Assembly: GCA_900660155.1 (NCBI GenBank)
Contig: CABFPE010000047.1
Location: 1,780,677 to 1,823,170, forward strand
From: Hofstenia miamia
Lineage: Eukaryota > Xenacoelomorpha > Acoela > Hofsteniidae
Reading direction: 5' to 3'
DNA: 42,494 nucleotides
Of the stretch, positions 23,397-34,440 are shown piece by piece (the stretch's first letter is position 1; the number at the start of each line of letters is the position of its first letter). Below the pieces are notes generated by a model. The model saw only the letters and a list, made by a program, of their open reading frames with translations. It did not search any database and had not been told where the DNA came from. The position numbers and the translations under genes were made by a program.

Positions 23397-24707
23397 GTCA
23401 TTAAAGTCTTATTACTGAAGTCATACGATTTCTCAAGCATTTGATTGCTTTATTCGGTTAATTGAAAACAGCATTTCATTTTCGTTGGCAATGTATAAAG
23501 AAAATTATTATAGAAAGAATGTCTAAAAATAGTACTTCGAAAACAACGTTATGATTTAGGTGAACTTTCTAAGTTTTAATTTTTCATACTTTTTAATTTT
23601 CAATTCACTGCCTTGACAAAGCGCCATTTTAAGAGAAACACAGGGCCACTTTGTTAAGGCATAGTTTAACATGCCTAATGCTACAAAAAAATTTAGAAAG
23701 AAATTTGTTACAAAATCATTTATGTTTTTAAATAGACTTTGCTCCAACCGACAAGGCGAAAATACACATGAGTGGATCAAGTGCGATTCTCTAAAATTCC
23801 ATGTTATCTGCAGGGTTGCCACTCTACTTTCTAGACCTCAATCCAATGGATTACAGTGTGCGTACAATTTTGTAATTTTGGAGGCCATGCCCCGTACTAT
23901 GCCTCACAAATCTTTGGTGTCACTGAAATGATCACTATGTCGAGAATCAAATCGTTTGTCTCCTGTAGAATTGCAGCCCATTGCCCAAAAAACTGTTGTG
24001 CATTTTTCCAGGAAAAAGTAGATCCGAAACAAACTGAACATTCTGCAATCATTTATTAGTTTAACGTGCATATTGCCAATGAAGATTGTTTTCTAAGAAT
24101 TGTTGTATATATAACTTTTTGCCACATCCTGTTCTTATCACAACTATTTACTTTGGAAATTTGATGTTTGTTGAAGATCACAATATCTCAACAAAGACGT
24201 TGCCAATCTTTCACGAATAATAGCTCATTGTATAGGATATAAATTTAGATGATAAGTGATAGGTCACTGTTTCGGAAAATGTGTAAACACAAAGTGTTCG
24301 TTATAAATTAAGGTTTGTATCACAATTTACGATATATTTATTAATTCCAACTATTCACCAAAAAATTAAGGATCAGAAGTCAAAGGTTAATGAGAATCAT
24401 TCCTAACAATTTCAAATTTACTCATGCTTATGTATGAAGCTATATCAGTCTATTGATTGTGTTCATACTAGAATATTTGCCTTTGATCAAACGTACAGGA
24501 TTTAGAATCGCATGAAGTAAAAAGTATTAATTCAAATTCTCCTTTGTCAAATTTGAAACATGTTTATGTGAACTTCATATTATCTTACTATAAATAAATT
24601 ATATAGATAAAATATTCTAATGAAAAAATTGATTAAATATATTCATAGTAGGTGGTCAGGAAGCAATTAACTAATTGGTTAATTGATTGAAGAGCAACGT
24701 AATTTCA
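23397..24707 (+). repeat. First copy of a perfect 1,311-bp direct duplication
   Basis: This is base-for-base the same as 24709-26019 as far as I could read, at a constant offset of 1,312. The copy ends immediately before the N at 24708, and the second copy starts immediately after it. That is the pattern of two overlapping contig ends placed side by side without being merged. Confidence 0.96.
23670..24132 (+). pseudogene. Mariner-like transposon 3' fragment (copy 1)
   Basis: The C-terminal third of a mariner transposase is spread over shifted frames: THEWIKCDSLKFH; FLDLNPMDYSVRTIL (the conserved SPDLNPxDY block with its catalytic Asp) at about 23826-23870; then LEAMPRTMPHKSLVSLK and a tail. 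About 70 bp beyond the coding end, ACTTTTTGCCACATCCTGT (ending about 24132) resembles a mariner 3' terminal repeat. The 5' two thirds and the left terminus are missing. Stops and frameshifts make it inactive. Confidence 0.65.
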
Positions 24708-24708
24708 N
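24708..24708. other. Single N: probable contig join
   Basis: This ambiguous base separates the two 1,311-bp identical copies exactly, marking a scaffold join. Confidence 0.9.
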
Positions 24709-26019
24709 GTCATTAAAGTCTTATTACTGAAGTCATACGATTTCTCAAGCATTTGATTGCTTTATTCGGTTAATTGAAAACAGCATTTCATTTTCGTTGG
24801 CAATGTATAAAGAAAATTATTATAGAAAGAATGTCTAAAAATAGTACTTCGAAAACAACGTTATGATTTAGGTGAACTTTCTAAGTTTTAATTTTTCATA
24901 CTTTTTAATTTTCAATTCACTGCCTTGACAAAGCGCCATTTTAAGAGAAACACAGGGCCACTTTGTTAAGGCATAGTTTAACATGCCTAATGCTACAAAA
25001 AAATTTAGAAAGAAATTTGTTACAAAATCATTTATGTTTTTAAATAGACTTTGCTCCAACCGACAAGGCGAAAATACACATGAGTGGATCAAGTGCGATT
25101 CTCTAAAATTCCATGTTATCTGCAGGGTTGCCACTCTACTTTCTAGACCTCAATCCAATGGATTACAGTGTGCGTACAATTTTGTAATTTTGGAGGCCAT
25201 GCCCCGTACTATGCCTCACAAATCTTTGGTGTCACTGAAATGATCACTATGTCGAGAATCAAATCGTTTGTCTCCTGTAGAATTGCAGCCCATTGCCCAA
25301 AAAACTGTTGTGCATTTTTCCAGGAAAAAGTAGATCCGAAACAAACTGAACATTCTGCAATCATTTATTAGTTTAACGTGCATATTGCCAATGAAGATTG
25401 TTTTCTAAGAATTGTTGTATATATAACTTTTTGCCACATCCTGTTCTTATCACAACTATTTACTTTGGAAATTTGATGTTTGTTGAAGATCACAATATCT
25501 CAACAAAGACGTTGCCAATCTTTCACGAATAATAGCTCATTGTATAGGATATAAATTTAGATGATAAGTGATAGGTCACTGTTTCGGAAAATGTGTAAAC
25601 ACAAAGTGTTCGTTATAAATTAAGGTTTGTATCACAATTTACGATATATTTATTAATTCCAACTATTCACCAAAAAATTAAGGATCAGAAGTCAAAGGTT
25701 AATGAGAATCATTCCTAACAATTTCAAATTTACTCATGCTTATGTATGAAGCTATATCAGTCTATTGATTGTGTTCATACTAGAATATTTGCCTTTGATC
25801 AAACGTACAGGATTTAGAATCGCATGAAGTAAAAAGTATTAATTCAAATTCTCCTTTGTCAAATTTGAAACATGTTTATGTGAACTTCATATTATCTTAC
25901 TATAAATAAATTATATAGATAAAATATTCTAATGAAAAAATTGATTAAATATATTCATAGTAGGTGGTCAGGAAGCAATTAACTAATTGGTTAATTGATT
26001 GAAGAGCAACGTAATTTCA
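24709..26019 (+). repeat. Second copy of the 1,311-bp direct duplication
   Basis: Identical to 23397-24707. After 26019 the sequence continues into new DNA (CTCAATCGACTGG). The real genome probably has one copy running from the left flank at 23396 to the right flank at 26020. Confidence 0.96.
24982..25444 (+). pseudogene. Mariner-like transposon 3' fragment (copy 2)
   Basis: The same fragment as at 23670-24132, shifted by 1,312 bp. Every frame break is shared with that copy, so it adds no independent evidence and is probably the same locus counted twice. Confidence 0.65.
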
Positions 26020-27135
26020 CTCAATCGACTGGCAGGAACTGATGCATAATTGGCGATATTCAGGCCATTTTGGCGTTAAGCGCACTGAAGCCCAAAATAG
26101 AGAATGAAAACATTCAAAACCAGGATATTAAATTGATAAATACAATGGGCATAAATTACTGTACAAAACTTTTTAAAAATGTTAAATGCGCATACAGGAA
26201 GTCTACAATATGTTTTATTTAACAAGCAGATCAAATATAAAAATAAGTGAAGCATGGCCAGGAATAAGGCCACAGAATATTCAAATACAAACGAACATCA
26301 CAATATATAAAAATAATTCTAAATACATTTCTTGGGTCTCAATATATTTGAAAAACGTATTTGAGCAAAATGGATTTCAATAACAAAAGTAGATCTAAAA
26401 GCAATAAAGTCTAAGAACTTAAATCACATTACTTATTCACATATACATATGTAACTATATGTAAAATACCCAGACTGACTAAATGTGTCCCTGTATAGTC
26501 TCATCTAAGAGAACTATGTATCAATGTCTATATTTGGGTGTTTTCACGTTGTTTTACTACAAGCTGCATATTTAAATTTTAAAATTCTTCTGTGAACATA
26601 TTTTTTGATATTTTGAAGTGTCATTATCTTTTCGGAAACAAGTCTAGCTAAATTCTCAAAAACCATGTATTTTTGTAGTAAATGATTTCATTGACTGAGC
26701 AGTACAAAGCTAATTGCTAACTGACATTTTAGCATAAATCATTATTTTTCAATGCTCGAGTGACGAAATTTCTCTTAGATAACAACGGACTAGATTAAAG
26801 AGAGTTTTTCAATCCTTAAATATGTGTTAAAAAACAAAGTTAATTGAGGTGTCCGTGTCATTCGTCAATTTATAAGAATGTCAAAAACGATTCCAAGAAA
26901 AATGTGATGTGAAATTTATATCGTTTTCCAAGATTAACTTGTGAAAATTAGAACACTTGATGAGCGGACAATAGTAAGATTCAGGCAGCATACAGATTGT
27001 AATTTAAATTGTAAGAAATATTACAAATTGACTATTTCCTATGTAATTCTGAATTTTCTAAAATTCTATGAGTAATCATTATAATTCATTGATGTTGTTT
27101 CGATTCATAGGAAATTGTTCATATATTTTTCATGC
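26020..27135. other. Intergenic, nothing recognised
   Basis: AT-rich DNA. Overlapping short ORFs at 26076-26273 (-) and 26186-26383 (+) have no motif and are not called. Confidence 0.5.
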
Positions 27136-27799
27136 TCATTGATCAGGGGACGAGCTACGTCTTTGGTTCTCACTAACTTGGCCATGAAATTTTCTAAGCC
27201 ATTTTTTTTGTTTTGACTTCAACTTTATCGACTTGAATTTCTTTTTCATACATGAATAATTTACATCAAGCTTTAGGACTTCTGCCAATTTAGGAAAATT
27301 TATATTGGTTTCAAAACATATAAGTTTAATGAGTTTAGCCATTTGATTCTTTGATTGAATATCATTACAAAGTTTCCGACTTTGTAACAATGTTTCATAG
27401 GACTCTTTTTCATGTAACTTAATTGTTTCATGGTTTATCTCATCAAATGTATGATTTACAAATCCAGCCAAGAATTCAAATCAGGTAAAAGTTCTTTTTT
27501 AATCTTGAGATTCTCCACGGTCTTAATTATATTGAGATGAAGGTATTTATAAAAAGACTATCTGGTTGTTTCTTCGTCATCAAAACATTGTGAATGAATT
27601 TCCTCATTGTTGTATTTAGAGTTGCATGTAAAGGCTGATCGTTCTGAGTAGCCTTCTCAATGATTGTCTTAACTGAGTTATAACGAGGTTGATACATAAG
27701 TAAATGAAAACAAAAATGCAAGGTAATATAATTGACGTACGTTTCGACAAAGACTTTTCTTGAAAAAATTAAAATTACAAAATTCACAAATTTATACAC
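27136..27799 (-). pseudogene. Unidentified broken coding relic (minus strand)
   Basis: Two minus-strand frames, 27527-27799 (90 residues) and 27136-27471 (111 residues), are bridged by a third frame reading IIKTVENLKIKKELLPDLNS. Together they suggest one lysine-rich, mostly helical protein broken by frameshifts. The last part (ETLLQSRKLCNDIQSKNQMA, then a basic KKKFKSIKLKSKQKK run) looks like real coding sequence. It lies downstream of the Penelope-like reverse transcriptase on the same strand but lacks GIY-YIG motifs. I cannot name the family; a transposon-encoded protein is the likely source. Confidence 0.35.
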
Positions 27800-28024
27800 A
27801 TTTTAAAAAAGTAGCATCATATACTAGCAAGTTCCTATTTACCTTCTTGTTTACTTTCAGAGATTGGTGTCTATGTAGTACCAAACCTGAAACTAGTGAG
27901 TATATTCTTGAGTGAAGGTAAAGAGTACCAAATAATTCTACTAGACAGTTTAATATTTATGCAATTGAGATATACCATTTCGTTGCCTTTTAAAATTTAT
28001 TCTTTTCATAGTTTCTTTTTTGTT

Positions 28025-29045
28025 TCAAATATAAAACCATTTCTTATTTTTAATAGAGTCTATAAATCCATAATAAAGTCTTAGAAGAAAGGATTTTTGA
28101 TATCCGATTTTCATGAGTGATTTAAAAAAAAATACTAATAGATATATAAGGTCACTTGTATGGGAACATATTCTCGAAAAATTAAGTAATCGTCCTTTAA
28201 TGATACTTTTCTTTGTCACACTGCGATGATAGGAATCTGAAGTTTCGTTTGTGAAGACACCTCTTACAATTTCCCTATTCCTTTGCTTAATTTGAATGTC
28301 CAAAAAGTTTGCTTTATCTTTCGATATATCATAAGTGAATTTAATGTTTTTATGTAATTCTTTTATATCATCAATCATTAAATTAGCAATTTCTTCATCA
28401 TCAAGAATGGAAAATATATCATCTAGATATCTTCTATAAATTATAATATTTCTTTTAAATTTTTCAATAATAGTCTTTTCCAGGTTTTACATGAAGATAT
28501 CCGAAATATTGGGGATGAGTTACTATCCATAGCAAAGCCATTTTTTGGATATACTTGTTATTGCCAAATTTGAGGACTTTATTTTTATAAATAATCTTCA
28601 TTATTTCAATTATGTGAAAAATAATATTTAGTAACACCAAATGGTCGTGTTCTATGTAGTTCCTCTTTTACTATATCCAATGATTCATTTATAGGTATTG
28701 ACGTATACAGATCTTCTAGATCCGCAATTTGAAAGATACCTTCGCTTGTGATGGTTGTGCTTATTACATTAAAACATACTAAGAAATCCAAAGTTCCATC
28801 CGTCATAATATCATTTTTATGTTTTTAGCTAATGTAGAGAATAGTTTATCAAAATGTGAATATATCGTGTCTTTGCAGTCAATTACTGGTCTTCTTTTGG
28901 GAATAGCTCCAATAGAAGTCTCTACTAATTCCTTATGAATTTTTGGTTGAAGATATAACCACTTATCTCTTTTATGCTCCAAGTTTTATAAAAATCCACA
29001 TTTGCAGCATATATCAGTGACCAATTCCTGCATGAAATTTACTAT
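28025..29045 (-). pseudogene. Penelope-like element reverse transcriptase, degenerate
   Basis: Read on the minus strand from 29045 down, RT blocks occur in the expected order across shifted frames: KRDKWLYLQPKIHKE and RRPVIDCKDTIYSHF (about 28850-28990); FQIADLEDLYTSIPINES (about 28660-28740), which matches 'DV..LYT.IP'; KNGFAMDSNSSPIF (about 28500-28560), which matches 'G..MGS..SP'; YRRYLDDIFSI with the catalytic YLDD at 28418-28429; and IKFTYDISKDKANFLDIQI plus RICSHTSDL (about 28170-28345). This motif series is typical of Penelope-like elements. Several frameshifts and stops break it. No GIY-YIG domain is attached. It is a dead retroelement that belongs to the same broad type as the scraps at 5.6 and 20.5 kb. 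Confidence 0.85.
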
Positions 29046-30270
29046 ATTAATATTATTATTATGTTATTCTCATTTACTGAAGCAACCAAATACTTGAAAT
29101 TTTTATAAATGAAAAATGTTTCATTTGGGATTACTTATTCAACATATTAATTTTTTGACTTTTGGATGAGCATATACAGTATGTGTAAGTGTATTGCAAA
29201 AGCTACACATGTTACATATTTATCCACTGGAATTATAAGGAAGTTTCTAAAATCTAAATATATTATGACTGGCAAAACCAAAGTAAAATAATTCCACTCT
29301 ATTTGCTAGACTTTTCACGAGCAATGTCTATCATCTCATACCATTCCCCACAATTTTGCATGCATCTCCAACAATAATCTAATTGAGAATTATATTCTGA
29401 AAGAAACACAAAAATGTGGGTTCGAACAGCTTTTGTGTGTCTCATTGGTCTGAAATAGCCACAAACGTGGGTATTTGATAATATTCTATTGTTATTTGCA
29501 AAGCCGTTAATACATAGGGTAAAATTTTCCTTTTACGTTTCAGTGATTTAAAATTGTTCCACTAAGTTCTTTTTACAGAGTAGCAAGTTTCATGTATATG
29601 TAGAGATAGAGAAAGGATATAATCATACTTATTGTTTTTAAAATAAAGGTTTATCTATGGCTTAAGTTCAAATCAAACGCCTGTCAAATTTCTGGTTCTA
29701 TTTATTGTACATTTGTGTATTATATTGAAGAATTCCTTGAAAACACGCTTGCTCTACAACATAATTTAAAATACTTACACGGATATGCCAAATATTAATA
29801 TCGCTGGATCGAATTATATTAGTGTAGGGAGAATAATGGTAACCGAACCACTACGAATAGCTCGAAATTGTCGCAATTTTCTTTGATCCTTAAATTTTTG
29901 TGTGTGAGCTCAGACTTTACAATAAAAGGTGTATAGTCCAATCTTCTTCTACTAAAGTAGTTAGAAAACCTGTAAAAAGTTAACATGATGGTTAAAACAT
30001 GTTTCAACACCATATTTATACATGTTGCTTAGTTTTAATAAAGGTCCCATCAGTAACATAGGAAAGACATCGTCACGCCACATGAGATGGGAATTCCACT
30101 TTGTCATGGGACGACGCATATCACTTGAGAAGACTGCGAAATTTGGGAAAGGGGTTTCTCAAGATAGTTCAGATGCAAACATCTTCTAAGGAGACCCATG
30201 CAAAAATGACTTATTTGAAATGCAAACCCATAGAATGTACAGATAAATACATAAAAAAGGGACATTACAT
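29046..30270. other. Intergenic, nothing recognised
   Basis: No credible coding frame. The 64-residue minus ORF at 29819-30013 shows no motif. Confidence 0.5.
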
Positions 30271-31195
30271 TTTCGTTAGGGCTGTGCTGGTAGAGGCCTA
30301 CCCTCGGTAACGAGCGGGTGCGGGTACAATTATTACGTGTACGGGCATGTGTAAAGAAAAACAGGATCCTGTTCATGAGTCGAATGTCTCATCCCCTCAT
30401 ATATACTAATGCAGATTTTTAAGTGTTGCATATAAGCAATAAATACTGAATTCCATAATATATAGAAATTCAGATTAGGGAAAATTTTGTTTACAGTACA
30501 TATTCTTTTCGATTGATTTGTCTTAGCAGACCTCTCTCGCTGATAATTTATTAATTTTTGTGGTTACTTCTGGAATTGCATGGCAATTCAATAAATTTCG
30601 AGCTCCTATCGATTATTGCAAGAGCATACCACTGTATTCTCTGAACAAGCAGACAGTAGTGCAAGTAACAAGTAACAAAGGATGCGTCCACTGATGGAAA
30701 AGGATTTTAATGGACATTTTTAAATTGTTAATAGTGGTATTGCACTATTAATAATAAATGTTTATTGTGCATCACATAAAAATACAGGATTTACCTCCTC
30801 GCAAACATACAAATTATACACAGTGTATTGTCTAAGTAATTTAAAGTTTACACTGGGACACTTAAAGTATAAATGAAAGTGATGGCTATTACTAAGACAA
30901 TTTCTGAATAAATTGTAATTATTGTCACCATGAATTTACTTCTTGATGTAAAATTATTCAATTGAATATCATAGTTGATATAATTTTTTAATTGAAGAGA
31001 ATTTATATTCATTAATAAATTTTTGAACAATTCTAGCCTCGTTTTTAGAAATTTCTTACTTGGGCATGGCCTGCTTCATTCTTAACTTTACGGCCCAACG
31101 CTGACCCGGTTACAACTCTGCTCCGCAATGAACAAAAATCATACCCGCACCTGACGCCGCAAATTTTTTAAAAAATTAACCGCGGTTTTACTTAG
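30271..31195. other. Possible decayed non-autonomous transposon with GC-rich ends
   Basis: Two GC-rich patches bound an AT-rich interior: GAGCGGGTGCGGGTAC at about 30312-30327, and CATACCCGCACCTGACGCCG at about 31140-31159, which is partly its reverse complement. Inverted GC-rich ends suggest an old hAT- or MITE-like element, but the termini and a target duplication are not clean. Confidence 0.25.
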
Positions 31196-32941
31196 AAAAA
31201 AGTAATTTCCAAATATCAATGTAGCTGTGTAAATCACTTCCGACTATGCTTGTTTCTCTACCAAATCCTTCTCAAATATAATATTAAATGTTATACAAGG
31301 AATTCAATTTGCATCACAATTATCGCACATTTTTCAGAGATGGACATGGGTACACAAATGATCCCAAAACCAGTGAATTCTTTTGATTGTGTTTACTGAC
31401 ACTGACCAAAGCCCCATTCTAGGTACTTATAAAGATGCAACAAACTGAAATTCAAACTGAATTGCATTGAAACGTTGACAAATTGTTATAGTCAGGGATG
31501 ATCTTTTGTGCCAGAGACCAACTTTATGTGTTGGCGCAATTGTTCACACTTCTATTTAGTTTGTCAAAAGCTGTTCGCGTCAGAAATAATTAGTTTAGCA
31601 TTTAAGTAGAAAACGTTTATCACTAAATAATGCAAATTATTTAAATATTTAAATACGCGGAAACGACATTATATAATGAGGTGAAAGTGAATAATTAGCA
31701 TGTTTCTCGCTGTGAAAACTAAATTCCAAACTTTTGCTTTTAACATGAGAGTGTTTAACGATGATTACGTCTTAAACTGTCCCATAAATCCATTTATTCA
31801 TTGATTTTTCTAACCAATTCTTTCCTGATTTGTCAATTAAGTCACATTATTAATTCTTTTTCAATTGCATACTGTTAAGTGAGGTCATATATTACGTCAT
31901 CGATTGTATGCTAATAGAGACGATTCTTTGATAAAACTGTTAATTCATCCATTATCTAGGCTTTTATTCTTAAAGTGAGAGTTCTGAATTGTTAAATTAA
32001 TGAGTTCTATTTCTATCCAATTTTATCAAAGAAATTTTCGTAAAATTATGAAACCAGAATTAATACGGTCAGCAATATTTAGAAAATATAATAAATTAAA
32101 ATAGGCAGTTAAATTGCTCATTTTGCAGACTTATTATCGTACATATATAGACACATAATATTTAATAAAATAATTTTCCATTGTTATATTCCAGATGCAT
32201 AAGAGGCCCACTTACAATCAAAACATGCTTTTGTGTATTAGAAACTTGAACCCTGGATACATTATACCGAAGACTGTAGAGAGTGCAAAGTTTTGAGTTG
32301 TTACCATCCCTTTTTTTCTCCAAATTCGAAGAATAATCATCTTTTTTAATGACCGAACACACAAAAGTGTATATTTCTTGAATACACAATGTGGATTTCC
32401 ACGCATAAATTTATTGGGGTGTCAGAATTATGTTTATGGTCAAAATTTAATTTGAACTGCTTTTCTTACAATTAGAGAAAATGAAATTCAAAAATTATTA
32501 ATTTCCATTCCTAACTAAGGCTGGGCATCACCACAGGATCATCAGAAAAGGCTAATCAGGTTAACAGCACATGATAAAATAGAACAATAACTTTCCACAT
32601 GTTAACCTCTCACAAAATGTGGATTAAAATTCATTAAAACCCGGATATAATTTGAATTATATTCAAATTAGCCTTAATGTGACATGAAGCTTCTTATTAA
32701 ACATAAATGAATTAATTATTTATATTCATGTTAAATCATATTTTACAAGTTTCGAGCCTATAGTTCATTGACTCTTATAAACTGATTAAAATATGCACAT
32801 TAACTCAATGCTAAATATTCTATGTATTTCATACTTTTTTAGAGTAATAGCAAAAATGCATTTCCTTTTGTTAGTACTAAGTAATATAAGCAATATATAT
32901 ACATATATATATAAATATATATATATATACTATGTATACAT

Positions 32942-32982
<41 letters not shown>

Positions 32983-34240
32983 CTTAAATTTGTAACAATA
33001 TTAATAATGTCCAGGTTCAATGAACATTGAAATAAACAGTTATTTGTAATTTATACATTTCTGATTTGTTTTTTACCAGGTTGAATGAGGCTAATATTAT
33101 ATCAGAACAAGTCAAATATGTCAACCGGTGTGTGCAGAACAGGTTATTTCACTAACAGCACTGCCTCTACTCTTCACTAGCGCTAATTACTAATCTGGTT
33201 AATTAACAACTTTGTTTGCGCGTTTAATTGCAAAGAGTTCGTTGTTAATCAACTAAAGGAGCGATGTACGTATTTTAATTACAGAAGATAGTTATTAGGA
33301 AACTAAATATATTTTAAAATTTTAAGCAAAGTTTACCTTTCATAAATTATCACAAGCTGAAATATTTCAGGAATTGTGTCTTGCAAGAGATGAAATATTT
33401 GATTTGGAATTGAAAAAAATTGCAAAATTTTGGGATAGAGTAAATAATTGCGTGAAATTTCATTAATTAAATCATTTGTGTAAAAATGTGGAAATAGCTT
33501 ACAAGAGAATTAAATTATGTAAATAGATTTCTTCTTTTTTCTGTTACATTGTAGCTCTCACTACATTTGTGTAATTGGTTACAAGTAAAACGACCAGAGA
33601 TTGACATGACTGGATAGGGTAGGGCAGGGCAGGGCAGTGTTTGGGAAGTGTTATTGAAAAAAATTGGTAGAAATTTGAACGCTAATCAGTTACTGCAATT
33701 AAAATTTTAGACAATATGTTCAAAATTGAAACTTACATTTTGTAATGTTGCATGAGTATCATATATATATTCTTTTAAAACTGAATTAGAATTTTTCAAT
33801 TTCAGATGTAGGTCTTATTGTAAGTTTTTGACATAATCAACTTGGGTATAGCAAGCCCAAAAATTAATTTTTTTTCAAAGATAAACAATTGCACCAAGTC
33901 ATTATTAATTTGAACTAGTCGGATTTGGGCCTAAATTTATAGCTCATGTCCACTTCTGACACTGACCAAGGCAAATATGTGACTATTTCTAAAGCTTCTT
34001 GTTCTATTACATAAAAATCTTTTATCATCCCATCTTATTCCATTTCATTATCCCATATGTCCCACATAGGTCTCCCATAAGACTGCTACTTTGAAGCATG
34101 TTTTAAAAATAAAAGAAATCCTGGTTAAAGCTGTTTTGACAAGTCGGTTTGCCTGAAAATTTTCAAGTGATGAATGAATTCTAGTTTTTACTTACGTACT
34201 TTACCAAAAATTTGGCCCTCTTGCCCATTAATCTTTTATG
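31196..34240. other. Gene-poor stretch with a compound (TA)n tract
   Basis: The main landmark is a compound AT repeat at 32893-32976. Short overlapping minus ORFs at 32162-32406 show no motif. A tiny GGGCA tandem lies at 33619-33635. Nothing else is supported. Confidence 0.5.
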
Positions 34241-34440
34241 AAAATTGCCCCGAAAGTTCAAGCCAATATTTCCGAGCAAATTAGAGCTTAGGAGGAGATA
34301 TTGGAAAAAGAGGTGCATATTTCAAGAAAACTCGCTTACACAGCTGTGCCCACAAACCCAGGGAAATCTGCGGGGTTGTGTTGAGAAGGCCGGTAAGGGC
34401 TTGAACCTAAATTTTCGGACCTTGCCTATCCCTTAGTAAA
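34241..34440. other. GC-rich island bounded by a short inverted repeat
   Basis: A roughly 150-bp patch with clearly more G+C than its surroundings. GTTCAAGCC at about 34256 and GGCTTGAAC at about 34399 form a 9-bp inverted repeat around it. A 63-codon plus ORF (34245-34436) crosses it but shows no known domain. It could be a short MITE or SINE remnant. Confidence 0.2.

Noticed and set aside
23556..23822. 88-residue minus ORF present twice (also 24868-25134)
   Set aside because: It is a shadow of the mariner fragment on the opposite strand, duplicated by the assembly overlap.
29405..29430. GGTTCGAAC word resembling a tRNA T-loop
   Set aside because: No matching stems upstream, and isolated in AT-rich DNA.
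32220..32290. tRNA B-box-like word (GGTTCAAGT on the minus strand near 32250)
   Set aside because: No A-box, acceptor stem or anticodon arm at the right spacing.
33615..33640. GGGCAGGGCAGGGCAG tandem
   Set aside because: Only about three 5-bp units; too short for a meaningful repeat or a convincing quadruplex, since the G-runs are separated but isolated.
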